Source: a virus
Reading direction: 5' to 3' (one strand)
DNA: 49,655 bases
IMG/VR virus record: IMGVR_UViG_3300042503_002198
Location: 1 to 49,655 of that record
The notes under the pieces are model-generated. The model searched no databases and was not told the origin of the DNA. It saw only the letters and a program-made list of their open reading frames with translations. Every line of letters starts with the position of its first letter. The first letter of the stretch is position 1. Position numbers and translations under genes: made by a program. Positions 26,920 through 35,610 of this stretch are shown here, piece after piece.

Positions 26920-27198
26920 TGCTTTTAAATAAACTTTTACTGCCATATAACAACCACACTTTAAACATCTTTCACTTTGTTTGTTAAAAAACTCACAACC
27001 ATTACAAATAGCTTTTCTTTTTCCTGCTTCATCTTGTTCTACATTTATTGGGTTTCCAGCTATTACACTTTTAAAATTATTAACAACATCTTTTCCTAAA
27101 TTTTTTGCCATTTGAGGTACAGATGGATAAGAAACTGGTTTAGTAGATGATGATAATTTTTGAACCCTGATTTGCTGTTTTAAATAATCTTTATTCAT
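26893..27198 (-). CDS. small four-cysteine-cluster (zinc-binding) protein
   Basis: 101 aa from the ATG at 27198, which follows the upstream stop by one base; longer in-frame starts lie inside that gene. The C-terminal 45 residues hold CNGCEFF, CLKCGCYM and a final CPIGKW: five or six Cys arranged as CxxC...CxxCxC...C, a zinc-ribbon-like module common in small phage proteins. The N-terminal half is basic and probably disordered. Last gene of the terminase-to-gp27 operon. Function unknown; a nucleic-acid or assembly role is possible. Confidence 0.65.
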   Translation of the reverse strand: MNKDYLKQQIRVQKLSSSTKPVSYPSVPQMAKNLGKDVVNNFKSVIAGNPINVEQDEAGKRKAICNGCEFFNKQSERCLKCGCYMAVKVYLKASHCPIGKW

Positions 27199-27199
27199 A

Positions 27200-28894
27200 T
27201 TAATAATTAGGATCTTCGACATTCCAAATTTTACTAAAAGTGTCCATTTTAGTTGCAACAACTTCTGTTATGTAAGAAGATTGAGTAAACAAATGTGAAA
27301 CTTTCGTTGTAAACCATTGTCCTAAAAATCTATCATCAAATGGGTTTGTATCTCCTGATGCAATTCTATCTATAAAAATAAATTTTCCAGGTGCTCTTAT
27401 AGTCAATCCCATAGCTTGAAATGCAATCGCTTGACCTAAAAACAATGCATCCAAAACCATTTGATTTCTTGGTGCTACTGGAGATATATATTTTGTTGGA
27501 GAATACTCATTTTTAGTCATTATTCCTTCTATTTTTGTTTTGTTTAAATTTAAAAGAACATGTGGATTTAGTCCAGATTTATGTGAATAAAGTCCAGCTT
27601 TTGCATAGTTGCTTAATTGTTCTTCAACTTTTTTTGCTGTATTTTCTTCCGCCCATATATTCCATTGATTATTTTGAAAATCATAATAATGCAAAGGAGA
27701 ATTTAAAATTCTAGAATCGTCGGTAGAAACCATCGGAACAAATTTATATCTTTGTATGCGAGACGCTACGGAAGATGTAAAATTTTTTGATGTGCTTGTA
27801 TCTGTTGTTGCTCTTGCTATTGGAGGTGTTGTATTATCAGGACTTGAACTATCTTCAATGAAAAGTCTTTCAATTTGATTGTTTGAAGAATTCTCAAAAA
27901 GCGTAGTTAAATTATATAATTTCCAAGATTTATCTGATAAAGATCTTCCAAGATCTAAAATAACAGGACCTTTATCTTTGCCCATACAATGAGAAAGAAC
28001 ATGATATAAATCATCCAAAGCTGTAGCATTAGCAGGAGAATGATACAAAAGTTTGTTATCATTTATATCAGTAGCAGTATCCCAATTATTAGCATCTAAA
28101 TTAAAAAATGGAACATTTGCAGCGTTTATTGTTCCATTTGCATCAAATCCGACTTTAGTAAATTCTTGTGTTTTTTGATTATACCCTGCAAGATATAACA
28201 AATACGTCAAAATAACATTTGGAAAAGTTGCAGATTGATCATCTGTTAATGTGTTTGCAGGAATATTTTGTGTTATTGATACATATTCTCTAGTAGACCA
28301 TTCAATATTTTTTTCGGATAAAATTTGATACCTTTCATCAACCAAAATATATTTTCTTTTTTTTCTTTGGGTGTTTGGAACGTTTAAATCTTGTATATCA
28401 GTCACCACAAAATCATAAGACATACTCCAAAGGTTTTCATCATACGTATCCAAATCTTCATTGTTTATTGGAACAATTTGAATGCTTATTCTGTTTCTAC
28501 CATCTGTTCTATCAATATAAGGTGCTTTTATTTTAGGAATTGTTTTATCTCCAACAGTCAAATCATTTGGAGATCCTCTAGATAAAAGTTCAAAATCTGT
28601 ATTAAATGTAATTTCTGCTGTTGTAAAACAACTTTGAATGCTTTCATTAATTACAAGAGAATCTACAAAAAAGAAAGGTACGTTTAATGGATCTTCTCCA
28701 GCTAATTGATTATACATCAAAATTTCAATATAAAATTGTTGATCTCTTATTTGATGTATACTTCCTATTTTTCTAGAAGCAGCCTTTACATTTGGAGGCT
28801 GATAATTAGGAAGTGTTATTGTTCCACTAGGGTTTCCAAGTAGATTTGGATTTTCTACATCTGATAATCTTGGTGGTGCAAAACTAAGACTCAT
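27200..28894 (-). CDS. baseplate hub protein, gp27/gpD-like (tentative)
   Basis: 564 aa from the ATG at 28894, 2 nt after the upstream stop (an ATG at 28909 overlaps that gene). The C-terminal 150 residues read like the late domain of gp27/gpD/VgrG-type hub proteins: GLTIRAPGKFIFIDRI, DDRFLGQWFTTKVSHLF and SSYITEVVATKMDTF, the usual 'G-x-W-x-V-x-x-V-x-H-x-F...Y' order. The N-terminal half (FFFVDSLVINESIQSCFTTA) resembles the first hub barrel. It would join the tail tube to the gp5-type spike. T4 gp27 is shorter (391 aa). Confidence 0.6.
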   Translation of the reverse strand: MSLSFAPPRLSDVENPNLLGNPSGTITLPNYQPPNVKAASRKIGSIHQIRDQQFYIEILMYNQLAGEDPLNVPFFFVDSLVINESIQSCFTTAEITFNTDFELLSRGSPNDLTVGDKTIPKIKAPYIDRTDGRNRISIQIVPINNEDLDTYDENLWSMSYDFVVTDIQDLNVPNTQRKKRKYILVDERYQILSEKNIEWSTREYVSITQNIPANTLTDDQSATFPNVILTYLLYLAGYNQKTQEFTKVGFDANGTINAANVPFFNLDANNWDTATDINDNKLLYHSPANATALDDLYHVLSHCMGKDKGPVILDLGRSLSDKSWKLYNLTTLFENSSNNQIERLFIEDSSSPDNTTPPIARATTDTSTSKNFTSSVASRIQRYKFVPMVSTDDSRILNSPLHYYDFQNNQWNIWAEENTAKKVEEQLSNYAKAGLYSHKSGLNPHVLLNLNKTKIEGIMTKNEYSPTKYISPVAPRNQMVLDALFLGQAIAFQAMGLTIRAPGKFIFIDRIASGDTNPFDDRFLGQWFTTKVSHLFTQSSYITEVVATKMDTFSKIWNVEDPNY

Positions 28895-28896
28895 AA

Positions 28897-29514
28897 TTAT
28901 GTAGAACAAGACGATGAATCATCGACGTTTTTAACCAAGTTTACTCTAAGTTGATTAAATGAAAATGTCACAGAACAATTAATTTCAGACGGGTCTTGAT
29001 TAGAAAAATTTAATTCGCCAAGATTGGTTGGAAAAGCATTGTTATATTCAAAAGATATAATTTTATTGTTATATTCATCTAATCCATAAATCGTAAAAAT
29101 AGAAACGTACTCTCTTACAGGATTTTTTATGTAAGGATCTTTTATATTTGTATTTAACAAATCAGTTCCTTTGGTTATTTCTGATAATGATTTTTGTGCA
29201 TCATTAAACAAATTCATCCAATTCCACAAAACCCAATAATTTTTATAACCGTTATCAACTAAAAATTTTATTGTTAAAGGGTTGTATTCTGGTCTGGACA
29301 TTGATGATATTTTATGCACTTGCCCACCAAACGGAACTGACAAAGAAGGAACAGATATTTGTGGAACAGGTGATCCAAAAATAGATAATTGCAATGGTTC
29401 AATACTGAAAAATTTATCGGACGTTTCATCGTATTTCTTTTTCATGGCTGTTGGTAAATCCAAAACCAAAATAAATTTATCATTTCTAGATCTGTTTAAT
29501 GAAGGTTGAATCAT
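28897..29514 (-). CDS. tail-tube-fold protein
   Basis: 205 aa. LDLPTAMKKKYDE near the start, then VPFGGQVHKISSMSRPEYNP and the tube-type strand-helix TIKFLVDNGYKNYWVLWNWM; the C-terminal third has AFPTNLGELNFSNQDPSEIN and SVTFSFNQLRV. The same order of elements is seen in gp19-type tube proteins and in tube-initiator/terminator proteins. It starts 1 nt after terminase and runs into the gp27-like gene. A tail completion or tube cap role is likely, but which T4 gene it matches is unclear. Confidence 0.55.
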   Translation of the reverse strand: MIQPSLNRSRNDKFILVLDLPTAMKKKYDETSDKFFSIEPLQLSIFGSPVPQISVPSLSVPFGGQVHKISSMSRPEYNPLTIKFLVDNGYKNYWVLWNWMNLFNDAQKSLSEITKGTDLLNTNIKDPYIKNPVREYVSIFTIYGLDEYNNKIISFEYNNAFPTNLGELNFSNQDPSEINCSVTFSFNQLRVNLVKNVDDSSSCST

Positions 29515-29515
29515 A

Positions 29516-31378
29516 TTAAAAAAGTACTACAGGTTTGAAGTCATCTGTCTTATATAACTTATCCAGAGATTCGGAATCTTCTTTTTTCTTTTCTGGTGTA
29601 TTTCCCCAATTTAAAAGCCAACCTTGTAGATTAGCTGCTTCTTGATCTAACCCCATTACTTGGTTTTCTTCTATTTTTCCGACAAAAGAAAAAGAAGCAT
29701 TGGGATTTACGGATTTTTTGAATGTTGATGCTTGACCATGAAACAAAGGACTTTTCTTGATTAATTCACTATTATCAACAATTGGTTGAATTTTTAAAGG
29801 TCTTCCCTGATCGTCGGTATCTATTATTTGATAATATTTTGTTGCTATAGATGGATCTAAAATAAATAAACCCCAAATTAATGCCAATACTCTATCATCT
29901 AAATCATCATCTTTTCTTTTACTAAAAGTATAATTTGGAAGTCTAACAAACGTTTCCAATTCTAATAATGTATCCAAATCAAATAATTTTACAGCTTTTA
30001 AACTATTTGCCCAATATCTAAAATTTGTTATTCCTTTATATCTAGTATTAGTGTGATTATGTATACCGAATCTGTTTTCGTTGTTATAATGCTGACTAAA
30101 ACCTTCAAACTTATAAGAAACTACAGATTCATAATTGTGAGTGTGACACAAAACATCTAATACTTGCTGTCCGTTATTGTTATTTTCAACTAATATTGGT
30201 GGACGGCCCCAATCATCTAAAACTCCCATTAAACGAGTTCCAAAATGATAAGGACTCATTTGGTTGTTTGCATAAATTGCAACTTGTCTAATATTTGTTA
30301 GATCTGAAACATCCAAAATTTGAGCAACTGTATTTGTTCTTCCGATTCCTTCGCCAACGTCAACTCCAATAGCATAAAAACTTTTAGGATTTGGCTCCTC
30401 AAAAATTTTATATGCACCATTATCCATTACTAATATTGGATCTTTACATTGGTTTTTTAATTCAGCTAAAAGTTCTGGATCTATTGCAGTTTTTCCTGGT
30501 TCATGGAATACGTTTCCAAATTCTTGATCGAAATCTTCTTTGGAACCCATTGCAGCAATTGTTTGGACTTTCCATTCTTCGTCTCGACCAGGAACATCAA
30601 ACCAATTTACTACCTCACAATGCCATTCTGCATTTTCTTTTTGTGAATCTTGATAAAGATCATAAAATTTATTATCAGTTCCATTAGGGGTACTAATAAC
30701 AACAATTTGTGATTTCTTAGAAGATGAAATAATTGGAATAGCAGACTTCCAAAGTTCTTTCATTAATTCATTTGGACAGTGTGCCATTTCATCAATAATC
30801 AAAAGATTACTAGTAGATCCGCGAGGACCAGCACTTGATGTTGTACTGATTGTAATTGCCGAATCATTAGCTAATAAAAAACCATCTTTTCTCCAAGACT
30901 TAACGCTAGGCTTCATCCAAATAGGAAGCTGTTCAAACGCCATTTTAATACGAGCAAATATTTCTTTTGCCGTTGATTCTTTATTTGCTACTATAGTAAT
31001 TCTCTTATCGCTTTGAAAGCACACGATCCAAAGAGCATATATTGTAATCGTGGTTGTTTTACCTGATTGACGCGAAGACAATACAACATTAAAACGATTA
31101 TTTTTAAATGCTTTTAAAAGACGCTTTTGATATTTGTATAGCTCAATTTTCTTTTTTCCTTCATCTAATGTGGTAATATAAAAATAATTTTCTGCAAAAT
31201 GTAATATACTTTTATTACATAACTTTAACTCATCGATCATCTGATCGGTCCATTTAAATTGAGAATTTCCTCTTAAAAGATTTTCATTCCCTTTATAAAA
31301 AGAAGCATCAACTAAAACATCATCTGTATTAAGTTGATCAAGGTTTGATTCTGTTTCTATTTTTTTCTTTCTTCCCAT
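29516..31378 (-). CDS. gp17: terminase large subunit gp17
   Basis: 620 aa (T4 gp17 is 610). ATPase domain: YKYQKRLLKAFKNNRFNVVL (adenine/Q motif), Walker A SRQSGKTT (102-109), Walker B LLIIDE (192-197, catalytic E197) and coupling motif ISTPNGT (228-234). Nuclease domain: YAIGVDVGEG (D340) and a later acidic DDLDDRVLALIWG, typical of the RNase H-like terminase nuclease. It pumps and cuts DNA during headful packaging. The start is set by the late promoter palindrome just upstream. It heads the operon terminase, tube-fold protein, gp27-like, zinc protein. No small terminase gene (gp16) was recognised nearby. Confidence 0.95.
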   Translation of the reverse strand: MGRKKKIETESNLDQLNTDDVLVDASFYKGNENLLRGNSQFKWTDQMIDELKLCNKSILHFAENYFYITTLDEGKKKIELYKYQKRLLKAFKNNRFNVVLSSRQSGKTTTITIYALWIVCFQSDKRITIVANKESTAKEIFARIKMAFEQLPIWMKPSVKSWRKDGFLLANDSAITISTTSSAGPRGSTSNLLIIDEMAHCPNELMKELWKSAIPIISSSKKSQIVVISTPNGTDNKFYDLYQDSQKENAEWHCEVVNWFDVPGRDEEWKVQTIAAMGSKEDFDQEFGNVFHEPGKTAIDPELLAELKNQCKDPILVMDNGAYKIFEEPNPKSFYAIGVDVGEGIGRTNTVAQILDVSDLTNIRQVAIYANNQMSPYHFGTRLMGVLDDWGRPPILVENNNNGQQVLDVLCHTHNYESVVSYKFEGFSQHYNNENRFGIHNHTNTRYKGITNFRYWANSLKAVKLFDLDTLLELETFVRLPNYTFSKRKDDDLDDRVLALIWGLFILDPSIATKYYQIIDTDDQGRPLKIQPIVDNSELIKKSPLFHGQASTFKKSVNPNASFSFVGKIEENQVMGLDQEAANLQGWLLNWGNTPEKKKEDSESLDKLYKTDDFKPVVLF

Positions 31379-31380
31379 TT

Positions 31381-31396
31381 TAATAAATATTTATTA
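31381..31396. promoter_or_regulatory. perfectly palindromic bidirectional late promoter
   Basis: TAATAAATATTTATTA is identical on both strands. It presents TAAATATT to terminase (minus; 9 nt between TAAATA and ATG) and to the small gene at 31402 (plus; 12 nt). It fills the whole 23 nt gap apart from flanking A/T bases. Confidence 0.6.
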
Positions 31397-31401
31397 GAAA
31401 A

Positions 31402-31791
31402 ATGAATAATTCAGTCCCCCAAAACGAATATAATTTTTCTTTATGGAAATGCGACAAAGTTAACAAATATAAAAGTAAATGGCCGATATATGAATTAGAC
31501 AACTTACACAGTAAAGGGTTATGGTTAAAATTTAAAAATGTTTTAAAAAAACTAGAAGAAAATAAAAAATTACAAATTTTAAACGTAGAAGACATTGAAA
31601 ATTTTTATAATGATTATCCAGATATTGATTTTGAAATTAAAGTTTTTTCAAATGTTATGAAAAAAAATTATATTTTTAAACTTAAAAACAAAACATATTC
31701 ATATACAATTGGTTATAAAAGTAAAAGAAAAATATATGCTCGATTTTATTTTGATATTAATAATTTTTTTATCGATATAGCTGATTATTAA
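31402..31791 (+). CDS. small unknown protein divergent from terminase
   Basis: 129 aa. Lysine, tyrosine and asparagine rich; NVLKKLEENKKLQILNVEDI followed by alternating strand-like sequence IFKLKNKTYSYTIGY and FYFDINNFFIDIADY. No known motif. It shares a palindromic late promoter with terminase, so it is probably late, and its 3' end overlaps the convergent gp53-like gene by 23 nt. It is the only coding possibility in this region and fills it completely, which supports it being real. Confidence 0.55.
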   Translation: MNNSVPQNEYNFSLWKCDKVNKYKSKWPIYELDNLHSKGLWLKFKNVLKKLEENKKLQILNVEDIENFYNDYPDIDFEIKVFSNVMKKNYIFKLKNKTYSYTIGYKSKRKIYARFYFDINNFFIDIADY

Positions 31792-32134
31792 TTTCACTTA
31801 TTACAGCCCAAACTAATTCTTTTTTTAAAACTTTTATTTTTTTTCCAACTTCTGGTAATTGTGTAGGATTTTTAATTTGATTGTATTCACAAATAAGCCA
31901 CCACAAATCAATTGTATTATAAAATTTATAAGATATATAAACCCAAGTATCACCAGATTCAACCAGATATTCGTCTTCAGCAGAACTATCGTTTGCTGGG
32001 AAAATGTTAATAGATCTCAACAAATTATAATATTTGTTTTTGTATTCATCTTCATGAATATTAAAAAAATTTTCATATCTATAAAAAGATAATTTTGGTA
32101 AATCTTCAAAATCTGATTGTTTTTTTGTTATCAT
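31769..32134 (-). CDS. gp53: gp53-like baseplate wedge protein (LysM domain)
   Basis: 121 aa. Residues 1-50 have LPKLSFYRYENFFNIHE; residues 57-107 form a LysM-like module: YLVESGDTWVYISYKFYNTI then LWWLICEYNQIKNPTQLP and VGKKIKVLK. T4 gp53 (196 aa) also carries a LysM-like domain and is the last wedge protein to join, linking neighbouring wedges in the baseplate. The start overlaps the upstream stop by one base (TAATG), so it is translated with the gp48-like gene. It is shorter than T4 gp53, lacking part of the N-terminal region. Confidence 0.75.
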   Translation of the reverse strand: MITKKQSDFEDLPKLSFYRYENFFNIHEDEYKNKYYNLLRSINIFPANDSSAEDEYLVESGDTWVYISYKFYNTIDLWWLICEYNQIKNPTQLPEVGKKIKVLKKELVWAVISEINNQLYR

Positions 32135-33192
32135 TATTCAGTTTGTCCTTGTTGTTGGTTTTGTGGTGTATCGGTAGTTGTAGTTGCATTATAAATGCTG
32201 TTAATTTGATTTACACCAGCTTGAACGATTTGTTCTCCTTGTCTTATTATTTCTTCTGGTATTCCTGTAACTTCAATTTTTGTTCCTCCCATTGTACCAG
32301 CAAATATATTTGAACTTTGAGAAACCAGATCAGTAAATGTTATTGATACTTTATAAGCTTCTGGTATCAAAATTTCTTTTGATCCATAACCAAAAAAATC
32401 GCTCATTCTTCTTGTTGTTCCTATACTGTCTATTTTTAACTCACTGATATAAGCAGCAGCCATATAAACTCCACCCAAAGCTAAAGTATCAACAGTATAA
32501 ATTTTTGGAGGTATATAAGTCAACATAGATGTTCTCGTTTTTAAATTTTGAAATGTTATAAGTTGTACAAAAGAATAATGATCAAAGGCTGACTTCAAAT
32601 CAAAAGTGTTATATAACGGAAAAGTTACTTTTAAGCTTGCTGTATCTGTTTTTCCATATTGGTATGTTTCTTCATATCCAAAACCTGGTGTGATTGCACC
32701 TGTTATAAAACCCAAACCAGCACCAACAATATCACCAAAACCACCAGCGGTTCCTGCTTTATCTTCAAGATATTTAGCAACACCGTTTGCAGTAACCCAT
32801 TGATTTCTTACAGTTCGAATATTATCACCATTAGACAAAAGCAATGGGAAATTATATTGAAATCCTGTTTTTTCGGCAGCATATAAATTTAAATAAGAGT
32901 CTATATCCTTATTATTTACAAGATTTTGAAATTGTGTTAAAAATTGTAACAAATTAGCAGTCCAAACTCCATACCTTAAAACTCTTTCTGTAACCCAAAC
33001 AACAGGAACTTCATCTGTAGATCCTCCATTTTTCCATCGCATTTTATTCACCACATCAACAATGCCTGGTGGTTTTGGTTTTAATACAGGGTATGAATTT
33101 CCAACACCGCTAAATCCTAAAACTTGCAATTGTTGTGTCTCTGCTGTAAAAAAACTATTTTGAGCAAATGCTGAATTAATACCATTAGACAT
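32134..33192 (-). CDS. baseplate tail-tube cap, gp48/gp54-like
   Basis: 352 aa (T4 gp48 is 364, gp54 is 320). LKPKPPGIVDVVNKMRW, VTERVLRYGVWTANLLQFLT, then a glycine-rich stretch and a tube-like C-terminal domain: ASLKVTFPLYNTFD, YIPPKIYTVDT, YISELKIDSIGTTRR and IPEAYKVSITFTDLVSQSSN. This strand order and the 'IPxAYxVxITxxxL' end are typical of the tube-initiating proteins on top of the baseplate. Placed between tape measure and gp53 with its own late promoter; which of gp48 or gp54 it represents is uncertain. Confidence 0.6.
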   Translation of the reverse strand: MSNGINSAFAQNSFFTAETQQLQVLGFSGVGNSYPVLKPKPPGIVDVVNKMRWKNGGSTDEVPVVWVTERVLRYGVWTANLLQFLTQFQNLVNNKDIDSYLNLYAAEKTGFQYNFPLLLSNGDNIRTVRNQWVTANGVAKYLEDKAGTAGGFGDIVGAGLGFITGAITPGFGYEETYQYGKTDTASLKVTFPLYNTFDLKSAFDHYSFVQLITFQNLKTRTSMLTYIPPKIYTVDTLALGGVYMAAAYISELKIDSIGTTRRMSDFFGYGSKEILIPEAYKVSITFTDLVSQSSNIFAGTMGGTKIEVTGIPEEIIRQGEQIVQAGVNQINSIYNATTTTDTPQNQQQGQTE

Positions 33193-33200
33193 ATATAAAA

Positions 33201-33206
33201 TACTTA
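33201..33206 (-). promoter_or_regulatory. late-promoter-like TAAGTA containing a stop codon
   Basis: Minus strand CCTAAGTATT, 8 nt before the ATG at 33192. The TAA is the stop codon of the tape-measure gene, so the promoter is embedded in the end of the upstream gene. Confidence 0.6.
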
Positions 33207-35579
33207 GGTAGTTGCTCTAAGATTCTGCGAATAAACAACCCATTTAAGTCTATCATTAAATATAGCATCTCTTTCGCCTTCCATTAGATATTCTTTTCCT
33301 GTATACCCACCACCATCAGAATTGTTTATATTAAACATGTTAGGTGTTAATTTGGTATTTTGTGTAGAAACCATAGAATCATTTAATTCTTTGATATTTT
33401 TATTAATATCAAATGCTACCATTTTAATTTCTTGTAAAGCTTTATCAAAAATACCATTTGGTTTCATAGCTAAAACATCATCGCTTGGTGCCGTTTGAAA
33501 TTTGGCATTAGAATTTTGATCAAAAATCAAAGTAGATTTACCTGAAGCTGGTTTGTAAAAATCTTCTACTTTTGTAGTTTGATCTTCACCAAAAGATTTT
33601 TCTCTATTTATTTTCATTTTTTCAGCAACTTGATTAAAACTATCCGCCACGGCTTTAACATACTCTTCATCTGTAAAAGAAGAGTTAGCTTCTTGATATT
33701 TTTTTATTTTTTCATTTAAAACTTGAAATTCGTCAGCAAGATTATTTGCCATTTTTTCATATGTTTCAAATTTTCCAGTTACAACTTTACCCCAAAAACC
33801 ATCTTGTTCATCTCTTTTACTAATAGCTTCTTGATAATCTTTATAAGCAGCATCTCTGTTTTTTAATACAATATCTATATTTTCTTGATTAACGTCTGTT
33901 TCTTTTATTTGATTCATTCTGGATTTATGTGCTTGTGGGTTTGAAACATCAGATATTTCATCTTCACCAGATCCCTCAAAAGAAACTCCCATAAAATCTG
34001 CTATAGATTTTTGCCAAGAAGTAGGAAGCCAACTAAACCAACTTAAAACAGTTTGTCCAACACGCTTTTTGAATGATTGTAAAAAATTGGGCAAATTCAT
34101 TTGATTTCCTTGCTCGGAAGGAGAATCTGTAACATCAAAAAATGCCAATAATATTGAAGGTAAAGGTCCAAGTAATGGAAACTTTGTCATTTGTTCTAGA
34201 GCTTTTCTAGTACCACCAGTATCACCACCAGCAAGACTGTATAAAAGATTCCAAAGACCTGTTACACCTTCTATCATACCACCAATTACTGGTATTTTAA
34301 TCAACGTTTTATATATGCTTGTTGAAATATCACCCAAAAATCCTAGTTTTGCTTTACTTTCTGCTGCACGATCTCCTGTTCCTCCATATTTCAAATCAAG
34401 AAATGCGTTTAAACCTGCTGCGCCCAATGATATTGCTAAACCTAATGGTGCAAGAGGAGTAAAGTATAAAAGATCGGCTAAACCACCAACAAGATCAATT
34501 ACAGCACCAACATTATCACCCTTTTGAAATCTATCATATGCAAACCCCAAACTTATTAAACCACCAATGACAGGAATGCTTTTTAAAGCAACGATACTTA
34601 AACCTTTAAATAAATTTCCAGCCAATCTAGCAAGAAAACTTCCGCTAAATAGACTTGCACCACCTGATGCAATTTTACCAACAGCACCGCCACCAGTTTC
34701 GCCAAAAATAGCTTTTAAAACTGAACCAATAGAGTTATCCAAAACATCGGCTATAGATGTAAAAACTTTTCCTTGTATTTTTAAAAGTAAACCACCTGCA
34801 CCCGTAGCACCCAATGTAAAAAATTTTCCAATAGCTTCAATAAATCCTTCAAACTTATCAAAAAAGTCTAAGTTAATATCAAAGGTTTCTTCCATCCAAG
34901 GCTTAATATGTGACTCCCAAAATGTTGAAAGTAACAAAGCACCAACACCACCAATAGCTAAAACTTTTGCCAAAGTTCCTAAAATTCCAGTTCCTTCTGA
35001 TAAAGCAATTAATTCTTCTTGGTTTGCTAAATATTTTTCACTAAATTCATTTTGTTTTTTTCTCCATTCTTCGTTAGATTTATAATCATATCCAGAAATT
35101 TCTTTAAAAATATATTTAAAAAAATCTTTTGTACTATCATCAAAATTAACTGTAGTAATTTTTGATCCAAAAGTTTTTTGCTCTTCGATAGTTGCAGGTT
35201 CTATTTCTTTTACTTTATCTGGAAGTGCTTCACTTACAGTAGTATCTTTAAGCTTTTCTTTAGGACTTTCATCATCCATTTCAGGAAAGTCCATAGCCAA
35301 GAATTTTTTTAACTTCTTGCGATATTTTTTAAAATCTTCAGCTAAATCATCAGAATCTTTTGATATACCAAAAGGATCGATAATTTTTCTAACATCTTCT
35401 GGTTTAAAATTTTTAAGCTGACGAGATAAAGGTTGTATGAATTTATTTTTAAAATCATTGCGAAACTCTTTTACATAGTCAGAATCTTCAGTAAAAAATA
35501 TACTGGAAACAAAATCTTTAGCATTCAAAGTCCCTTCAATTTGGACTTGTTTTAAGAGATTTTCTAGCTCTGGTGGCAT
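33204..35579 (-). CDS. tail tape-measure-like protein
   Basis: 791 aa, the largest protein in the tail cluster apart from none larger on this strand. Charged helical N-terminus (1-190), then alternating hydrophobic, glycine/alanine-rich segments (about 200-480: LGTLAKVLAIGGVGALLLS, IPVIGGLISLGFAYDRF, LAPLGLAISLGAAGLNAF) and a charged helical C-terminus (540-680). This is the usual shape of tape-measure proteins, which fix tail length and can enter the host membrane. It sits downstream of tube, sheath and chaperone-like genes, as tape measures do. T4 gp29 is 590 aa. Own late promoter and an inverted repeat precede it. Confidence 0.65.
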   Translation of the reverse strand: MPPELENLLKQVQIEGTLNAKDFVSSIFFTEDSDYVKEFRNDFKNKFIQPLSRQLKNFKPEDVRKIIDPFGISKDSDDLAEDFKKYRKKLKKFLAMDFPEMDDESPKEKLKDTTVSEALPDKVKEIEPATIEEQKTFGSKITTVNFDDSTKDFFKYIFKEISGYDYKSNEEWRKKQNEFSEKYLANQEELIALSEGTGILGTLAKVLAIGGVGALLLSTFWESHIKPWMEETFDINLDFFDKFEGFIEAIGKFFTLGATGAGGLLLKIQGKVFTSIADVLDNSIGSVLKAIFGETGGGAVGKIASGGASLFSGSFLARLAGNLFKGLSIVALKSIPVIGGLISLGFAYDRFQKGDNVGAVIDLVGGLADLLYFTPLAPLGLAISLGAAGLNAFLDLKYGGTGDRAAESKAKLGFLGDISTSIYKTLIKIPVIGGMIEGVTGLWNLLYSLAGGDTGGTRKALEQMTKFPLLGPLPSILLAFFDVTDSPSEQGNQMNLPNFLQSFKKRVGQTVLSWFSWLPTSWQKSIADFMGVSFEGSGEDEISDVSNPQAHKSRMNQIKETDVNQENIDIVLKNRDAAYKDYQEAISKRDEQDGFWGKVVTGKFETYEKMANNLADEFQVLNEKIKKYQEANSSFTDEEYVKAVADSFNQVAEKMKINREKSFGEDQTTKVEDFYKPASGKSTLIFDQNSNAKFQTAPSDDVLAMKPNGIFDKALQEIKMVAFDINKNIKELNDSMVSTQNTKLTPNMFNINNSDGGGYTGKEYLMEGERDAIFNDRLKWVVYSQNLRATT

Positions 35580-35602
35580 ATATAGTACTTATTGTACTAT
35601 AT
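35580..35602 (-). promoter_or_regulatory. late-promoter-like TAAGTA inside a perfect inverted repeat
   Basis: ATATAGTAC (35580-35588), 5 nt TTATT, GTACTATAT (35594-35602): a perfect 9 bp inverted repeat. The minus-strand TAAGTA (35591-35586) lies across its left arm and loop, 6 nt before the tape-measure ATG. Could be an operator, a transcript hairpin or a coincidence of AT-rich sequence. Confidence 0.5.
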
Positions 35603-35610
35603 TATTTTAA

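Noticed and set aside
34567-35085. A 172-aa open frame on the + strand opposite the tape-measure gene
   Set aside because: It is the antisense shadow of a strongly coding tape-measure frame; the translation is low-complexity, proline/lysine-rich and has no promoter or start context.
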